Of a DNA stretch of 64,000 nucleotides, positions 34,625-44,200 are shown piece by piece. The stretch's first letter is position 1. Every line of letters begins with the position of its first letter. A model generated the notes under the pieces. The model did no database searches and had not been told where the DNA came from. It saw only the letters and a program-made list of their open reading frames with translations. The stretch is from DATKRB01 sp035532415 (GTDB taxonomy: Bacteria; Actinomycetota; Acidimicrobiia; Acidimicrobiales; RAAP-2): NCBI GenBank assembly GCA_035532415.1, contig DATKRB010000062.1, forward strand, positions 1 to 64,000, written 5' to 3'. Made by a program: the position numbers and the translations under genes.

Positions 34625-34976
34625 TCAGATCACGCCCGCGCCTAGCGACTCGACGAGGTCGGTGTCGCCGAGCTGCCGGCCCTTGAGGTGGCCGATGACC
34701 TTGACGCGCCGGGACACAGCATCCGGGGAAACCCGGCATGTCCCTTGGCCCGAATTCGGATGACTCTTTGGCCGAGAGATCGATGATGCTGAGTGCATGG
34801 AAACTCCGAACGGCCACGACGACTCACGGGACGCCTCGACGTGCAGCCCGCGAGATGCGCTCCGGTTCTTCCGTGTCGAAGACCTTGGGTCCATCCGTGC
34901 CCATGCTGCCACAGCGGGCCAGCGGAGTCCGGACACCGGTCGTTCGCAGTAGCCCGCCAGGGTGTGCGCGGAGCGC
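34625..34976. other. 352-nt stretch without a supported gene; possible remnant
   Basis: On the minus strand a frame open over 34625-35026 ends SRRVKVIGHLKGRQLGDTDLVESLGAGVI, with its TGA touching the next ATG, which looks like the tail of a once-real gene. Upstream the reading frame turns into low-quality sequence that overlaps the neighbouring gene in another frame. A 53-codon plus-strand frame from 34798 has no support. Confidence 0.35.
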
Positions 34977-35939
34977 TCAGCGCTCCAACCGGCGCAAGAG
35001 CATGAAGTCGGCGGCCGACACAGCACGCAGGTCGAGGATGCTCACTGCCACCTCGTACCCGGTCGGCGGGGCCTTGGCCAGTCGGCTGAGGAGCTCGGTG
35101 TTCAGCTTCTGTAGCGCCACAACGACAGGCCCGGCCGGCTCCTTGTTTGCGCCGTCGGCGTCGAACGGCTGTGCAGCAGCAATGTCCTCCTCCGACCAGC
35201 CGGCTCGCGTAAACGACTCATCACTGACGACGCCCGTGAGCACGATCCGGTGCTCCCTCCGGGCGACGTACCAGGCGGAGGGTGACGTGACGATGCGCTC
35301 GACGTCTGTCCGACTGCCGACCGGCTTCTTCGATGCCGACTTCGTCCGTGCCGTGCGCAGCGCGTCGAACGGATCGAGCACCCCAGTCACGAGATCGTCC
35401 GGAAAGGCGGTGCGGCCGCTCCGTGCAGCGAGCCAGTCCCCAAGCTCACGGCGCTGCGGCTCCGTCAGCGGCCGGTTGAACTCGACGGGCCCCTGCGTGA
35501 ACGACACCTTGAGAATGCTGGAGCGCCAGGCGAGGTCGACGAGTCCCCGCTGGGCGTTGTCGAGACCTGGTATGGCACCCTCGGACAGCGCGAGGTACCG
35601 GCCCGTGTACCGAGACCCAACGTACTTGGCATGCTCCTCGACGGGAACCAGGAGCACGGGGGCAATCTCTACCGTCGGCTCGTCGTCGTCGGCGCGGACG
35701 ATATCGCAGTCCTGACTCAGGACGATGCTCCACCCGCTTGGGGCGACGAAGGCAACACTCCAGTCGCCGGTCGCCTCGGGGACCCCGTCCTTCACGAGAC
35801 CGGGAGGGAGGACCCCGGCTGCGTCCTGGCCGATGCCGGTCACGGCATGGGCTGCTCCTCGTACAAGGTCGCCCTGTTGGAGCACACCCTGCGCAGGGCC
35901 ACCAGGATGACGGTCGCCGGAAGCGCCTGCTGCGGGCAC
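34977..35939 (-). CDS. SQDCD-motif protein of unknown function
   Basis: 320 residues from GTG at 35939 (start uncertain; a GTG at 35885 before LQQGDLVRGAA is an alternative). No domain is recognised. A striking motif WSIVLSQDCDIVRADDDEP lies near residues 70-88 (D77-C78-D79), followed by EIAPVLLVPVEEHAKYVGSRYTGRYLAL and a helical C-terminal half. It follows the HTH gene with 2 nt between them, so they form a two-gene operon behind a palindromic operator. The pairing resembles regulator-plus-effector modules such as toxin-antitoxin or defence genes, but that is inference only. Confidence 0.65.
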   Translation of the reverse strand: MPAAGASGDRHPGGPAQGVLQQGDLVRGAAHAVTGIGQDAAGVLPPGLVKDGVPEATGDWSVAFVAPSGWSIVLSQDCDIVRADDDEPTVEIAPVLLVPVEEHAKYVGSRYTGRYLALSEGAIPGLDNAQRGLVDLAWRSSILKVSFTQGPVEFNRPLTEPQRRELGDWLAARSGRTAFPDDLVTGVLDPFDALRTARTKSASKKPVGSRTDVERIVTSPSAWYVARREHRIVLTGVVSDESFTRAGWSEEDIAAAQPFDADGANKEPAGPVVVALQKLNTELLSRLAKAPPTGYEVAVSILDLRAVSAADFMLLRRLER

Positions 35940-35941
35940 CG

Positions 35942-36418
35942 TCAGCGGAGGATGCTGAAGGCAGCCACAGGCGCGTCAGCCAGCACGCTCGCTGCCCGCC
36001 GGGCGGCATTCAGGTGCCTGAACCCCCTGATGTCCACCGATCCGCCCGAAGCCGGGGCTGGGGTGTCAGGCGTCTGCTCCGGCCACGCTTCCCGGTGGAA
36101 ACCGGTCTGGGCCCCGGTGCGAAGTGCCCCCTCGTCCAGGACATCCGTGCTGCCCGCGACGACGACCGCGGGGGTGTCGAAGATGTCGACGAACTGCCCA
36201 GGTGGCGTCAGGGGCACCAAGGACACCGGGAAGAGCACGTGACGCACCTCGGCGAGATCGAACCGGTACTGACCTCCGGGGGTGCGGGTCGTAGGGATCC
36301 TGCCCTCGCGGGCATACCCCTGGACCGTTGCTGCAGCCAACCCCAGAGCCCGGGCCACATCTCCGGTCCGCAGCGACCTGCGAGTCTCCAGCGGTTCGTC
36401 CATTTTCGCCTCCTCCAT
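35942..36418 (-). CDS. MerR/excisionase-type HTH regulator
   Basis: 158 residues from ATG at 36418. A TAGGGT -10 box ends 6 nt upstream, so this ATG may be a leaderless start; an internal ATG at 36403 preceded by GGAGGAGG is equally possible. The HTH is clear: RTGDVARALGLAAATVQGYAREGRIPTTRTPGGQYRFDLAEVRHVL. The remaining 90 residues (LTPPGQFVDIFDTPAVVVAGSTDVLDEGALRTG...) are not a known effector domain. It probably autoregulates through the palindrome ACCGTCACGGT in its promoter. Translationally linked to the SQDCD protein. Confidence 0.78.
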   Translation of the reverse strand: MEEAKMDEPLETRRSLRTGDVARALGLAAATVQGYAREGRIPTTRTPGGQYRFDLAEVRHVLFPVSLVPLTPPGQFVDIFDTPAVVVAGSTDVLDEGALRTGAQTGFHREAWPEQTPDTPAPASGGSVDIRGFRHLNAARRAASVLADAPVAAFSILR

Positions 36419-36424
36419 GCAACC

Positions 36425-36453
36425 ACCCTAGCCATTCACCGTCACGGTTGCAA
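36425..36453 (-). promoter_or_regulatory. Promoter and palindromic operator of the HTH/SQDCD operon
   Basis: Minus strand TTGCAA (36448-36453), 17-nt spacer, TAGGGT (36425-36430). The perfect palindrome ACCGT-C-ACGGT at 36438-36448 fills the spacer and touches the -35 box: the expected place for an autorepressor site. Confidence 0.6.
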
Positions 36454-36599
36454 CGGAATTCATGGTTTTCATGATTCTCACGCTACTGTGTCAGGCCATG
36501 TCCCCGGCGCATACGGCAGTGTCGCTGGATCGGTGGCTGGGTAGGCGGGATGCACGGGGGCCCTGGTCAGGGACTTGAGCTCCCCTACATGGTGCAACC

Positions 36600-37072
36600 C
36601 GCCAAGCCTGCACGTCCGAGGACCACCTATCCAGTCACCTGAATCAGAGACTGGCAACGCGGCTACCGCCAGATGGCCCCGATGCGCCCGGCGTCTCTCG
36701 CCGGCTGCGACCTCCCCAACCGCAAGGATCTGCTTCTTCAACCCGAATGCCTGGGCGGAGATCCCCGGCCAGCCACGTTCTCGGGCCAACGTGTTCGCCT
36801 TCGCCGCTGAGGCGCACATCAGGAGTTCGAGGGGAGGCGTAGGGCCACCGAGCTGGACCGGGGACCGACGACGGCCCGGGCCGCGATGTCGGACGGCGCT
36901 CCCCCGCCAGCGGGAGCCCGATGGGCATGTCCACGCCGATGGCCACGCAGTCGTCGAGCTCGGCCACCGCGTCGGCGAACTCCGGCTCGATGAAGGCCCG
37001 GGCGAAGTGCAGGTCGTCCAGAACGACCACGATCCACTTGCCCTTCCAGACGTCAGCTCCAGCGACTCGCAT
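36600..37072 (-). pseudogene. DUF429 protein, frameshifted
   Basis: Starting at ATG 37072 (MRVAGADVWKGKWIVVVLDD) the frame gives FADAVAELDDCVAIGVDMPIGLPLAG, the DUF429 N-terminal pattern (a predicted RNase H-like fold). One lost base in the G run at 36901-36905 moves the similarity to SDIAARAVVGPRSSSV. A second lost base near 36842-36844 moves it to ELLMCASAAKANTLARERGWPGISAQAFGLKKQIL, again matching the family. The region after about 36680 is diverged. Two single-base deletions in short homopolymers within 60 nt mean either a recent pseudogene or sequencing errors. Role of DUF429 proteins is not established. Confidence 0.65.
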
Positions 37073-37154
37073 CTGCCCCTTCTTCCACATGCACGGCCGC
37101 GATGATGTCGGATCACAGCAGCACCAGCTCCGTCGGGGCATGCGACGTCTTGGG

Positions 37155-38198
37155 CTACAAGAACGCTGTCGTCTGTTCCCCGTTGGCCGACACGTGCTCC
37201 GTCCACTTGCCCCCGTCCCAGTACCGGTGCTCAAACTCACCTGTCGGATCGTCCAGCCATCCGGCCGGCGTCCCGGGCGGAGGCGGGGCCGGGGTGGCCG
37301 CCTTAGGGGGCGGAGGCGGCATGGGCGGCGGGGGTGTTGCCACCTGGTCGGTCACGGCCGCTGGCGCCTCCGACGTCGCCCGGTCTTGGGCCCGATTGAC
37401 CTGGCTGCTGACCGGCGTCAGCTTCCCCTTCAGTTCGAGGGCCGTCATCTTCTCGGTCTGGAACACGGCAACGTCACCGTTGCGCAGGGACACCAGCAGC
37501 ATGGCGATTTTGCTCTTCTTGGGCGCCGCCAGCGCAAACACGCCAAGGCCGACCATCCGGGTAGCGGTGAGGCGTCGCTGGGCCTGATCGGGGCCCTCCA
37601 CCTCGAGGCCGACGATGTCCTCCCAGGGGATGGTGAAGACGGTCTTGAACTTGGAGTAGTTGATGCCGGCCTTGTTCACGACCACCGAGTTACTGTCCGA
37701 CATCTTGCCGGTGTACGTCTTCTCGTGGCCCTGCCAGCCGCCCAGGTAGTGCGTCTCCGGGACCCGCAGTGTCTCGGTGAAGCCCAGCCCCTTGAACGCC
37801 CCCGCCCGCAGCCACCAGGCTCCGGACTCGACCTTCTCCTGCAGCTCCTGGGCCTGGGCCACCTTGGCCCCGAGGCTGGCCCTGTGGCGGTCAAAAGCCT
37901 CGGTGAACTGGGCGGCCGAGGTCTTGGGTAGGGCAAATCCTGCCGTCACGGAGGGGTCCTGAACGTCGCCGATCCAGACGTGACACGACGTAGGGCCGGT
38001 CTCGACGGCGGTCAGCGGGTAGCGGTCCCAGCCACCATGGATCCACCGCTTGCGCTTCATCGCCCCCTTGCCGCCGTAGTGGAGTTCCCACTTGCCGGCG
38101 GTGGTCAGTACCAGCCGCCCGGTCGGCTCGGGTTCGGGATGGGGCGGGAACCCACCGTCGTAGTTGGCCATTTCGAACTCAGTGTTCCGCTCCGCCAT
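37155..38198 (-). CDS. PH-like domain protein with C-terminal DUF2510
   Basis: 347 residues from ATG at 38198 (MAERNTEFEM), which has AGGAG about 10 nt upstream; ATGs at 38207 and downstream are alternatives. A charged helix (AQAQELQEKVES) precedes a segment VVVNKAGINYSKFKTVFTIPWEDIVGLEVEG...ALELKGKL typical of bacterial PH-like domains. A Pro/Ala linker leads to PAGWLDDPTGEFEHRYWDGGKWTEHVS, a DUF2510 motif found at the ends of actinobacterial membrane or surface-linked proteins. Function unknown. Confidence 0.72.
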   Translation of the reverse strand: MAERNTEFEMANYDGGFPPHPEPEPTGRLVLTTAGKWELHYGGKGAMKRKRWIHGGWDRYPLTAVETGPTSCHVWIGDVQDPSVTAGFALPKTSAAQFTEAFDRHRASLGAKVAQAQELQEKVESGAWWLRAGAFKGLGFTETLRVPETHYLGGWQGHEKTYTGKMSDSNSVVVNKAGINYSKFKTVFTIPWEDIVGLEVEGPDQAQRRLTATRMVGLGVFALAAPKKSKIAMLLVSLRNGDVAVFQTEKMTALELKGKLTPVSSQVNRAQDRATSEAPAAVTDQVATPPPPMPPPPPKAATPAPPPPGTPAGWLDDPTGEFEHRYWDGGKWTEHVSANGEQTTAFL

Positions 38199-38244
38199 GG
38201 GTGCCATGCTCCTGTACTGGGTCGCCGGCGTACTCGCTGGTGTC

Positions 38245-39447
38245 TTAGCTGATCGAGGGCTGGGTGGCCAGCGTTGCCGGCCCGGCGCAGTCCCCCGCCT
38301 GGGCCGCGCCCTGGGCATCCTGGTAGGCCTGGGCCTGGTAGCCATTCACCTGGGAGATGTAGCCGTTGGCCGTGGCGAGCGTGCTGGTGAGCGCCTGCTG
38401 GGCCGCCCCCACCGCCTGGTTCACGCTGCCTTGGGTGGGTGCGCCATCGGAGTAGGAGGGCAGCTGTGACTGGGCGTTCTGCAACGATGCGAACGCCTGC
38501 TGCAAGGTGGCGATGTCGTTGCGGACGGTGCTGGCGTCACTCTCGGTGCTGTCGGCATCCGACGAGACGGTGTCCCCATCTGACCCCACGGTGTCGGCAT
38601 CGGAACCAACCGTGTCCGAGTCCGAGCAGACCTGGTTCGGGTCGGTGCCGCCCTGGGCCTCGGCGATGACCTGCTGCTCGAGCTTGGCGGTGGCGGCCAA
38701 ATCGTTCTGGGCCTGCCCCAGGTCCTTGGTGAAGGGCCCGAGTGATCCGGTGAGCGAGCTGACGTCCTGGGACAGCCCGTTGATGTCGCTGCCGACAGCG
38801 GCTGCTGCCCGGTCGATGGCTGCCTTCTCCGCCGCCAGCTGGTTGGCGGCAGCCGCCTGGCTGTTCACCGAGCCGGTGGTGCCCTGGAGCGCGGCCAGCG
38901 CCTGGTTGAAGTCGGAGGCGGAGGCTGCGGAGAACGTGATGGGGGCCAGCGAGCCGTCCGACTGGGGGAAGTTCACCGTGAACGAGCCGCCGGACAGGGT
39001 GCCGAAGACCTCCGTGCCGCCGTTGAAGGTCAGCGTGATGGTCGAGCCTTGGAGCTGGCCGGAGACCGAGATCGTCTTGGTCGAGACGGTCTGGTTCGGC
39101 GGGGTCCCCGAGAGCGTGTCTACCTGGGCCGTTCCGGTGACGTACGTCCCGCTCTGGGTCCACTGGATGAAGATGACCCCTTCGGACGCGTGGGCCAGGT
39201 ACCCGGTCCCCACCGCCCCCTGGCCGGGCACGGTGGTGGTCACGCCCGAAGCACTGGCGGTGGTCGATGGGTTGGACGACGACCGGAGGTGTACCAGGAC
39301 CCCGGTGAGCGCACCGATGAGGACAACGCCGACCAACACCGGGATCCAGACGGCCTTCTTGGTGTACCAGCGGTGGGCCTTCTCCGTGGCGGCCGGCCCC
39401 TCACTCGGGGTCGGCACCACCGGTGGTACCGGCTCTGTGGTGTCCAT
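38245..39447 (-). CDS. Single-pass membrane protein with SD-rich repeat, function unknown
   Basis: 400 residues from ATG at 39447, after GGAGGACGCATC. A cytoplasmic N-terminus of about 30 residues, one membrane helix (AVWIPVLVGVVLIGALTGVLVHL), then a Thr/Ser-rich linker and a beta-type domain (GVIFIQWTQSGTYVTGTAQVDTL...LTFNGGTEVFGTLSGGSFTVNF). The C-terminal half is a long helical coil. A regular seven-residue repeat (DTVGSDA, DTVGSDG, DTVSSDA, DSTESDA) lies at about 300-330. It could be an adhesin or sensor stalk on the cell surface. No family was recognised. Same direction as the DUF2510 gene, 46 nt away. Confidence 0.68.
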   Translation of the reverse strand: MDTTEPVPPVVPTPSEGPAATEKAHRWYTKKAVWIPVLVGVVLIGALTGVLVHLRSSSNPSTTASASGVTTTVPGQGAVGTGYLAHASEGVIFIQWTQSGTYVTGTAQVDTLSGTPPNQTVSTKTISVSGQLQGSTITLTFNGGTEVFGTLSGGSFTVNFPQSDGSLAPITFSAASASDFNQALAALQGTTGSVNSQAAAANQLAAEKAAIDRAAAAVGSDINGLSQDVSSLTGSLGPFTKDLGQAQNDLAATAKLEQQVIAEAQGGTDPNQVCSDSDTVGSDADTVGSDGDTVSSDADSTESDASTVRNDIATLQQAFASLQNAQSQLPSYSDGAPTQGSVNQAVGAAQQALTSTLATANGYISQVNGYQAQAYQDAQGAAQAGDCAGPATLATQPSIS

Positions 39448-39553
39448 GATGCGTCCTCCGCCTTGGGACCAGTGTCGCAGGGTGGAACCTACTCGGGGGA
39501 TGTGCCGAATGGCCCATGCCCCACGTGAACGCACCTGGTCAGGGCCGCAGCAT

Positions 39554-40291
39554 CTACTGCACGTGCCCACCGAACGCGACCATCCGCAAGCAGTGCCGGC
39601 AGTACCGCGGGTCGCCTTCGTCAATGCCGGCCACCGGGACGGACTCGCCAGCCGGCTTCAGGTCCCCATAGGCATTGCACACGCCTTTCGTCTCCCCGCC
39701 AGGGACCACGTCCTGTGCGTAGAAGTCGGCCCGCGTGATGTGCCACCGCTGTCCCCGCTTGGCCGGCTCATGGAATCGCCACCGCTCCGGTGGTCCAACG
39801 ATGGGCTCCTTGTGGAAGTTGGCGGGGTAGAAGCAGTCCCCGGTCATGTCCAGGCACCGGCTGCACAGCGCTCCGGGCCAGTCACCTCGCACCGAACCGA
39901 CCTTGGGCCTGACGGACTTGACCGAGATGTCGAGCACGCCCCACGCACCACAGGACGGCGTCGTGTCCGGGGCCTCAAGCCCGGCGGGGCGCCGGACGTA
40001 CCGGTTGTCGGCGTACGCCACGTGCCACTTGCCCTTGCCCGAGCGCATCGGCCGGAAGGCCAGGGTGCGCCTGATCGTCTCCGCCGGCCTGTCCCGGGTG
40101 AAGACGGCGGGACCGAAGTTGATCGGCTCGATCGAGCCGTCGGCCACTCCGGCCTCGTACGCTGCCCTGCGGGCGGCCTGGCGGGCCTCACGGTCCGCGA
40201 TCCGAGCAGTACCCAGCCCTTCCAGGGTTTCCCGGAAGCGCTGGCGCATGGCGTCCAGATCCTGCGGGGCGCCGGACGTGAGCTCCAACAA
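39554..40291 (-). CDS. Cys-rich (putative zinc-binding) protein, function unknown
   Basis: 245 residues from TTG at 40291; the ATG at 40249 (MRQRFRETLEGL) is a plausible alternative. Cysteine groups CSRCLDMTGDCF, GVCNAYG and RYCRHCLRMVAFGGH could form one or two zinc sites. A helical N-terminus (ARQAARRAAYEAGVADG) precedes a central basic domain with GKWHVAYADNRYVRRP. No family is recognised. It starts 5 nt after the broken nuclease-like gene, so the two were probably one operon. Confidence 0.55.
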   Translation of the reverse strand: MLELTSGAPQDLDAMRQRFRETLEGLGTARIADREARQAARRAAYEAGVADGSIEPINFGPAVFTRDRPAETIRRTLAFRPMRSGKGKWHVAYADNRYVRRPAGLEAPDTTPSCGAWGVLDISVKSVRPKVGSVRGDWPGALCSRCLDMTGDCFYPANFHKEPIVGPPERWRFHEPAKRGQRWHITRADFYAQDVVPGGETKGVCNAYGDLKPAGESVPVAGIDEGDPRYCRHCLRMVAFGGHVQ

Positions 40292-40296
40292 CGTGT

Positions 40297-41185
40297 CTAT
40301 GTCATGTCTATGTCCCAGGTGACCTGGACGCCTTGCCGGGAGAAGTAGAAGCCAACCTCAGTGATGCCGTGGGCATCGCGGAAGTCACCCAGGGCGTAGC
40401 CGAGGAGCTGCCAGAAGTCGGTCTTGGCTATCTCGGCACCGAGCTTGGTCTTGATGTCGAGCAGTCGGCCATCGGCGATGAGGTCGCCGTCTGCACCCCC
40501 GAGCAGGAGACTGGCGTCGAACGTCGGGTTGAACACCAGCTCCTTGGCGGCAAGCAGGTCCGGCTGAGTCTCGACGAACAGGTCGATCAGCTCGGCCAGG
40601 TCGTCGAGCGCATCGTCCCGGAAGGATGCGAACAGCTTCTTGAGCGACGCCCGCTTGCCCAGCTGCAACAGCGGCCACGTGTCGGCGATCGGTGCACGGA
40701 AGCACTGTTCGTAGAGCGCCAGGGCGTAGCTCACCTGCGCCACTGTGCGCTTCCACGAAGGGGTGGACGACATGGTCGACCTCGGCGGCGACAACCACCT
40801 GCGGCTCGAACTCCCGCTCGGTGACCCCTTGGAGCAACGTCTGCGCGCCAAACTCACCTACGCAGGCGTCCAGGGCAGTTGACGCCGCCGCCTCCGAGAG
40901 CACCTTCTCGTACCTGTCGGCGGCGAACGCCTGCAGCCCTGAAATGAGCGCCGAGTAGCAGCGCAGGAGCTCGTCGCGCTTGGTCGACGAGACGGTGTCG
41001 GACAGCGCGTCGTGGTTGGGCTCGAACTGGCCTTCCCGACGGGTCGCCAGGCCCTACCGGGTGGCCCGCTTCAACGGTGTCTCGACCACGGCGTGTGGGA
41101 CCTTCATCGTGAAGCGGTTCTTCAGGCTCTTCTGGACATCGGCGGCCGTGACGGGGCCCGTGGCGCTCCGGAGGCAGTCCGCGAC
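40297..41185 (-). pseudogene. Broken winged-helix / PD-(D/E)XK nuclease-like gene
   Basis: Read on the minus strand, about 295 codons remain. The first part, VTAADVQKSLKNRFTMKVPHAVVETPLKRATR, is a winged-helix type segment and is cut by an in-frame TAG at 41054-41056, after which GLATRREGQFEPNHDALSDTVSSTKRDELL continues in frame. A single-base shift near 40745 separates VVHPFVEAHSG from AQVSYALALYEQCF. The C-terminal part has GADGDLIADGRLLDIKTKL and FWQLLGYALGD, matching the D-(x)n-D/E-x-K core and the QxxxY helix of PD-(D/E)XK nucleases. No start codon is left at the 5' end. It lies at the right border of the accessory region. Confidence 0.6.
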
Positions 41186-41226
41186 TCATCGGTGCAAAAT
41201 CGGATGTCACTTGATGAAAGTTCACA

Positions 41227-44200
41227 TCACGAGCAGCCGCTCGTCGTCCCGCAGCTCCCGCACACGTAGCACGATCCGGACCGCTGCATGACGTCGCCAC
41301 AGCTGTAGCAGTAGGGCGCGTCGCGCTGCTCGGCCCGGGCGATCGTCGGTACCCCGTCGCCGGGCCGGGCGGTGGCCGCCGGCGGGCGGATCGCCGGGGA
41401 GGCTCCGGGCTCGGGGACCACTGGGCCGACGTCGATCAGTCCCACCGACCGGGTGGCGCTCTCCTCCACGCCGGGCAGCGTCGGCTGGGTCCGCTCGGAG
41501 GTGGAGAGCACGCCGAGGTCGGCGCGCTCGTCGACGGGCAGGTAGTCGAGCGCCAGGCGTCGGAAGATGTAGTCCACCAGGCTGGTGGCGATCCGCAGCT
41601 CGGGGTCGTCGGTGATCCCCGCCGGCTCGAACCTCATGCTCGAGTACTTCCGGACGTAGGTGGCCAGCGGCACCCCGTGCTGCAGCCCCAGGCTGATGGA
41701 GATGGAGAAGGCGTCCATGATCCCGGCCAGGGTGGAGCCCTGCTTGGAGACCTTCACGAACACCTCGCCCGGGCGCCCGTCCTCGTACTCGCCCACCGTC
41801 ACGTAGCCCTCGCAGTCGGCCACCCGGAAGGCGAACGTGTTGGAGCGCCGGCGCCGGGGCAGTCGCTCGCGGACGGCGCCCACCACGATCGGCTCGACCG
41901 TGCGGGACTGCTCGTGCGCGAGGGCGGACTCGAGCTCGGCGATGCGGCTCACCGCCTCCCGGGCCCTGGCTTCGGCCTCGGACCCCGGAGGGGCGTCGTC
42001 GCCGCCGGCGGCCTTCTTCGTCGTCGAGAGCGGCTGGGCCACCTTGCAGTTGTCGCGGTAGATGGCGACGGCCTTCACCCCCAGCCGCCAGGCGTCGATG
42101 TGCAGCTGCTCGACATCCTCCACCGTGACGTCCTCGGGCATGTTCACCGTCTTCGAAATGGCCCCGCTGATGAACGGCTGCACCGCCCCCATCATGCGGA
42201 CGTGCCCGGAGTAGTGGATGGTGTTGTCGCCCATCGAGCAGGCGAACACCGCGAGGTGCTGCTCGCTCAGGTGCGGCGCGCCGACGATCGACATGTGCTC
42301 GTTCACGTAGGCCGTGATGTCCCCCACCTGGGCCTCGGAGTAGCCCAGCTTGCGGAGCGCCCGCGGGATGGTCTGGTTGACGATCGACATCGTGCCGCCG
42401 CCCACGAGCTTCTTCGTCTTCACCAGGCCGAGGTCGGGCTCGACCCCCGTGGTGTCACAGTCCATCAGCAGGCCGATGGTTCCCGTCGGCGCCAGCACGC
42501 TCGCCTGCGAGTTGCGCACCCCGTACTGCTCGGCGAGCTCGACCGCCCGGTCCCACGCCGACTGGGCGGCGGAGAGGATCTCGGGCGGCACCAGCTCCTC
42601 GTCGATCTTGGAAGCCTCGGCCTGGTGCTTGCGCAACACGTGCACCATCGCCTCGGCGTTCTGGTGGAAGCCGGCGAAGGGTCCCATCCGGGCCGCCGTG
42701 CGGGCCGAAGTGGCGTAGGCCTGCCCCGTCATGAGGGCGGTGATGGCCCCCGCCCAGGCCCGGCCCCCGTCGGAGTCGTATGGCAGCCCGTTGGCCATCA
42801 GCAGCGCACCGAGGTTCGCGTACCCGATCCCGAGCTCGCGGAAGCGCCGGGAGTTCTCGGCGATCGGCTCGGTCGGGTAGTCGGCATTGCCGACCAGGAT
42901 CTCCTGCCCGGTGAAGACCACGGCGACGGCCGCCTCGAACCCGGCCACGTCGAAGGTCTCGTCGTCGCCCAGGAACTTCATGAGGTTCAGGCTCGCCAGG
43001 TTGCAGGCCGAGTTGTCGAGGTGCATGTACTCGCTGCAATTCCGCACGACGACCCCGTCGACCACGTACGAGTGGTTGCGTGGCTCCGAGAGGTTGTACG
43101 TGAGCTCGACCCCCTCGTTCGAACGCTCGAGGAGATGAGCGGTGCGCCTGGTCCGGTACGGGCCCCGCAACGATCCGACCAGGATCTCCCGGAGCTGGGC
43201 CGCCTTTCTGGTGAGACCGAACCCGATGTGCTCGGCAAAGAGGGCGACTGACTCGGATGTGATGCGGAGCGAATAGCTCGAGGCGTGGCCATAGGTCACG
43301 GTCTCGCCGGCCGTGTTCGTGTAGTCGAAGGCCCCCGCCTTGTTCGCCTTCCGTGTCTGATAGATCCTGCTCGTGATGCCGAACATCGTCAACAGTCTCT
43401 GGACACCCAGACACAAGTGTCGTGACGAGGAGCCGAGCTGCACCGAGGACCCCCCGACACGATCGACGACAGCGCAGCCGTCGGCGTCGAAGAGACCACG
43501 CAGAAATGCAGCGACGATCTTCTCGGGGGCTCGTTCGATTGCCCAGGGGACTTCCTTGTTCGGGCCGTGCACCGGCTTGATGCCGAGCGCCTCGAGGAAA
43601 TCCCGGAAGGCCCGGCGGCTCATCCTCATCTGCGCCGTGCCGTTGGGCTGCTCGGAGAGCTTGGGGAGACGGCCACCGTTGATCCACCCGATCAGCTCGC
43701 TATGGAACGGCAGGATCTCCTCGCGGTCTTCGGCACTGCCGTAAATGGTCGAGACGACCGATCCCGAGACGCTGCCGTCACCGACCAGCCAACCGAGATA
43801 GTGCCCGAACTCCTCCGACCACTGGTCGGGAAACCGCAGCGTGCCGCCGTGGTCGCCCTTCGTCCGGTAATCGTCCGGATCCGAGGACACCGGGATGGCC
43901 GGGTCGGCATTGATCGACGGTGCCGGAAGATCGAGCAGCTTCACCTCGTCGGCAAAGGTGAGGTGCCGCGCTTCGACATACCCGCGGTTCACCGTGAAGA
44001 TGCGATGTCCCGGGGTGCAGCGGAGCTCGGTTCCGTTGTCGAGGCGGAGCCGGACGATGTCGTTGTACCCGGTGATCATGAATGCTTCTGGCGAACTGAC
44101 CACCATCTGCTCCACCGGTGACTCGATGCTCGTCGCATCATGGGTGTACACCGCGAACTGCTCGCCGCGATTGACCCGGTCGAAGAGCTCTGCAAACGGG

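Noticed and set aside
34798..34956. 53-codon plus-strand frame starting METPNGHDDS
   Set aside because: No ribosome site, no -10 box, no domain, and it is located in a likely decayed stretch.
36901..36905. Programmed frameshift in the DUF429 gene
   Set aside because: Two separate shifts in non-slippery contexts are needed; decay or sequencing error is simpler.
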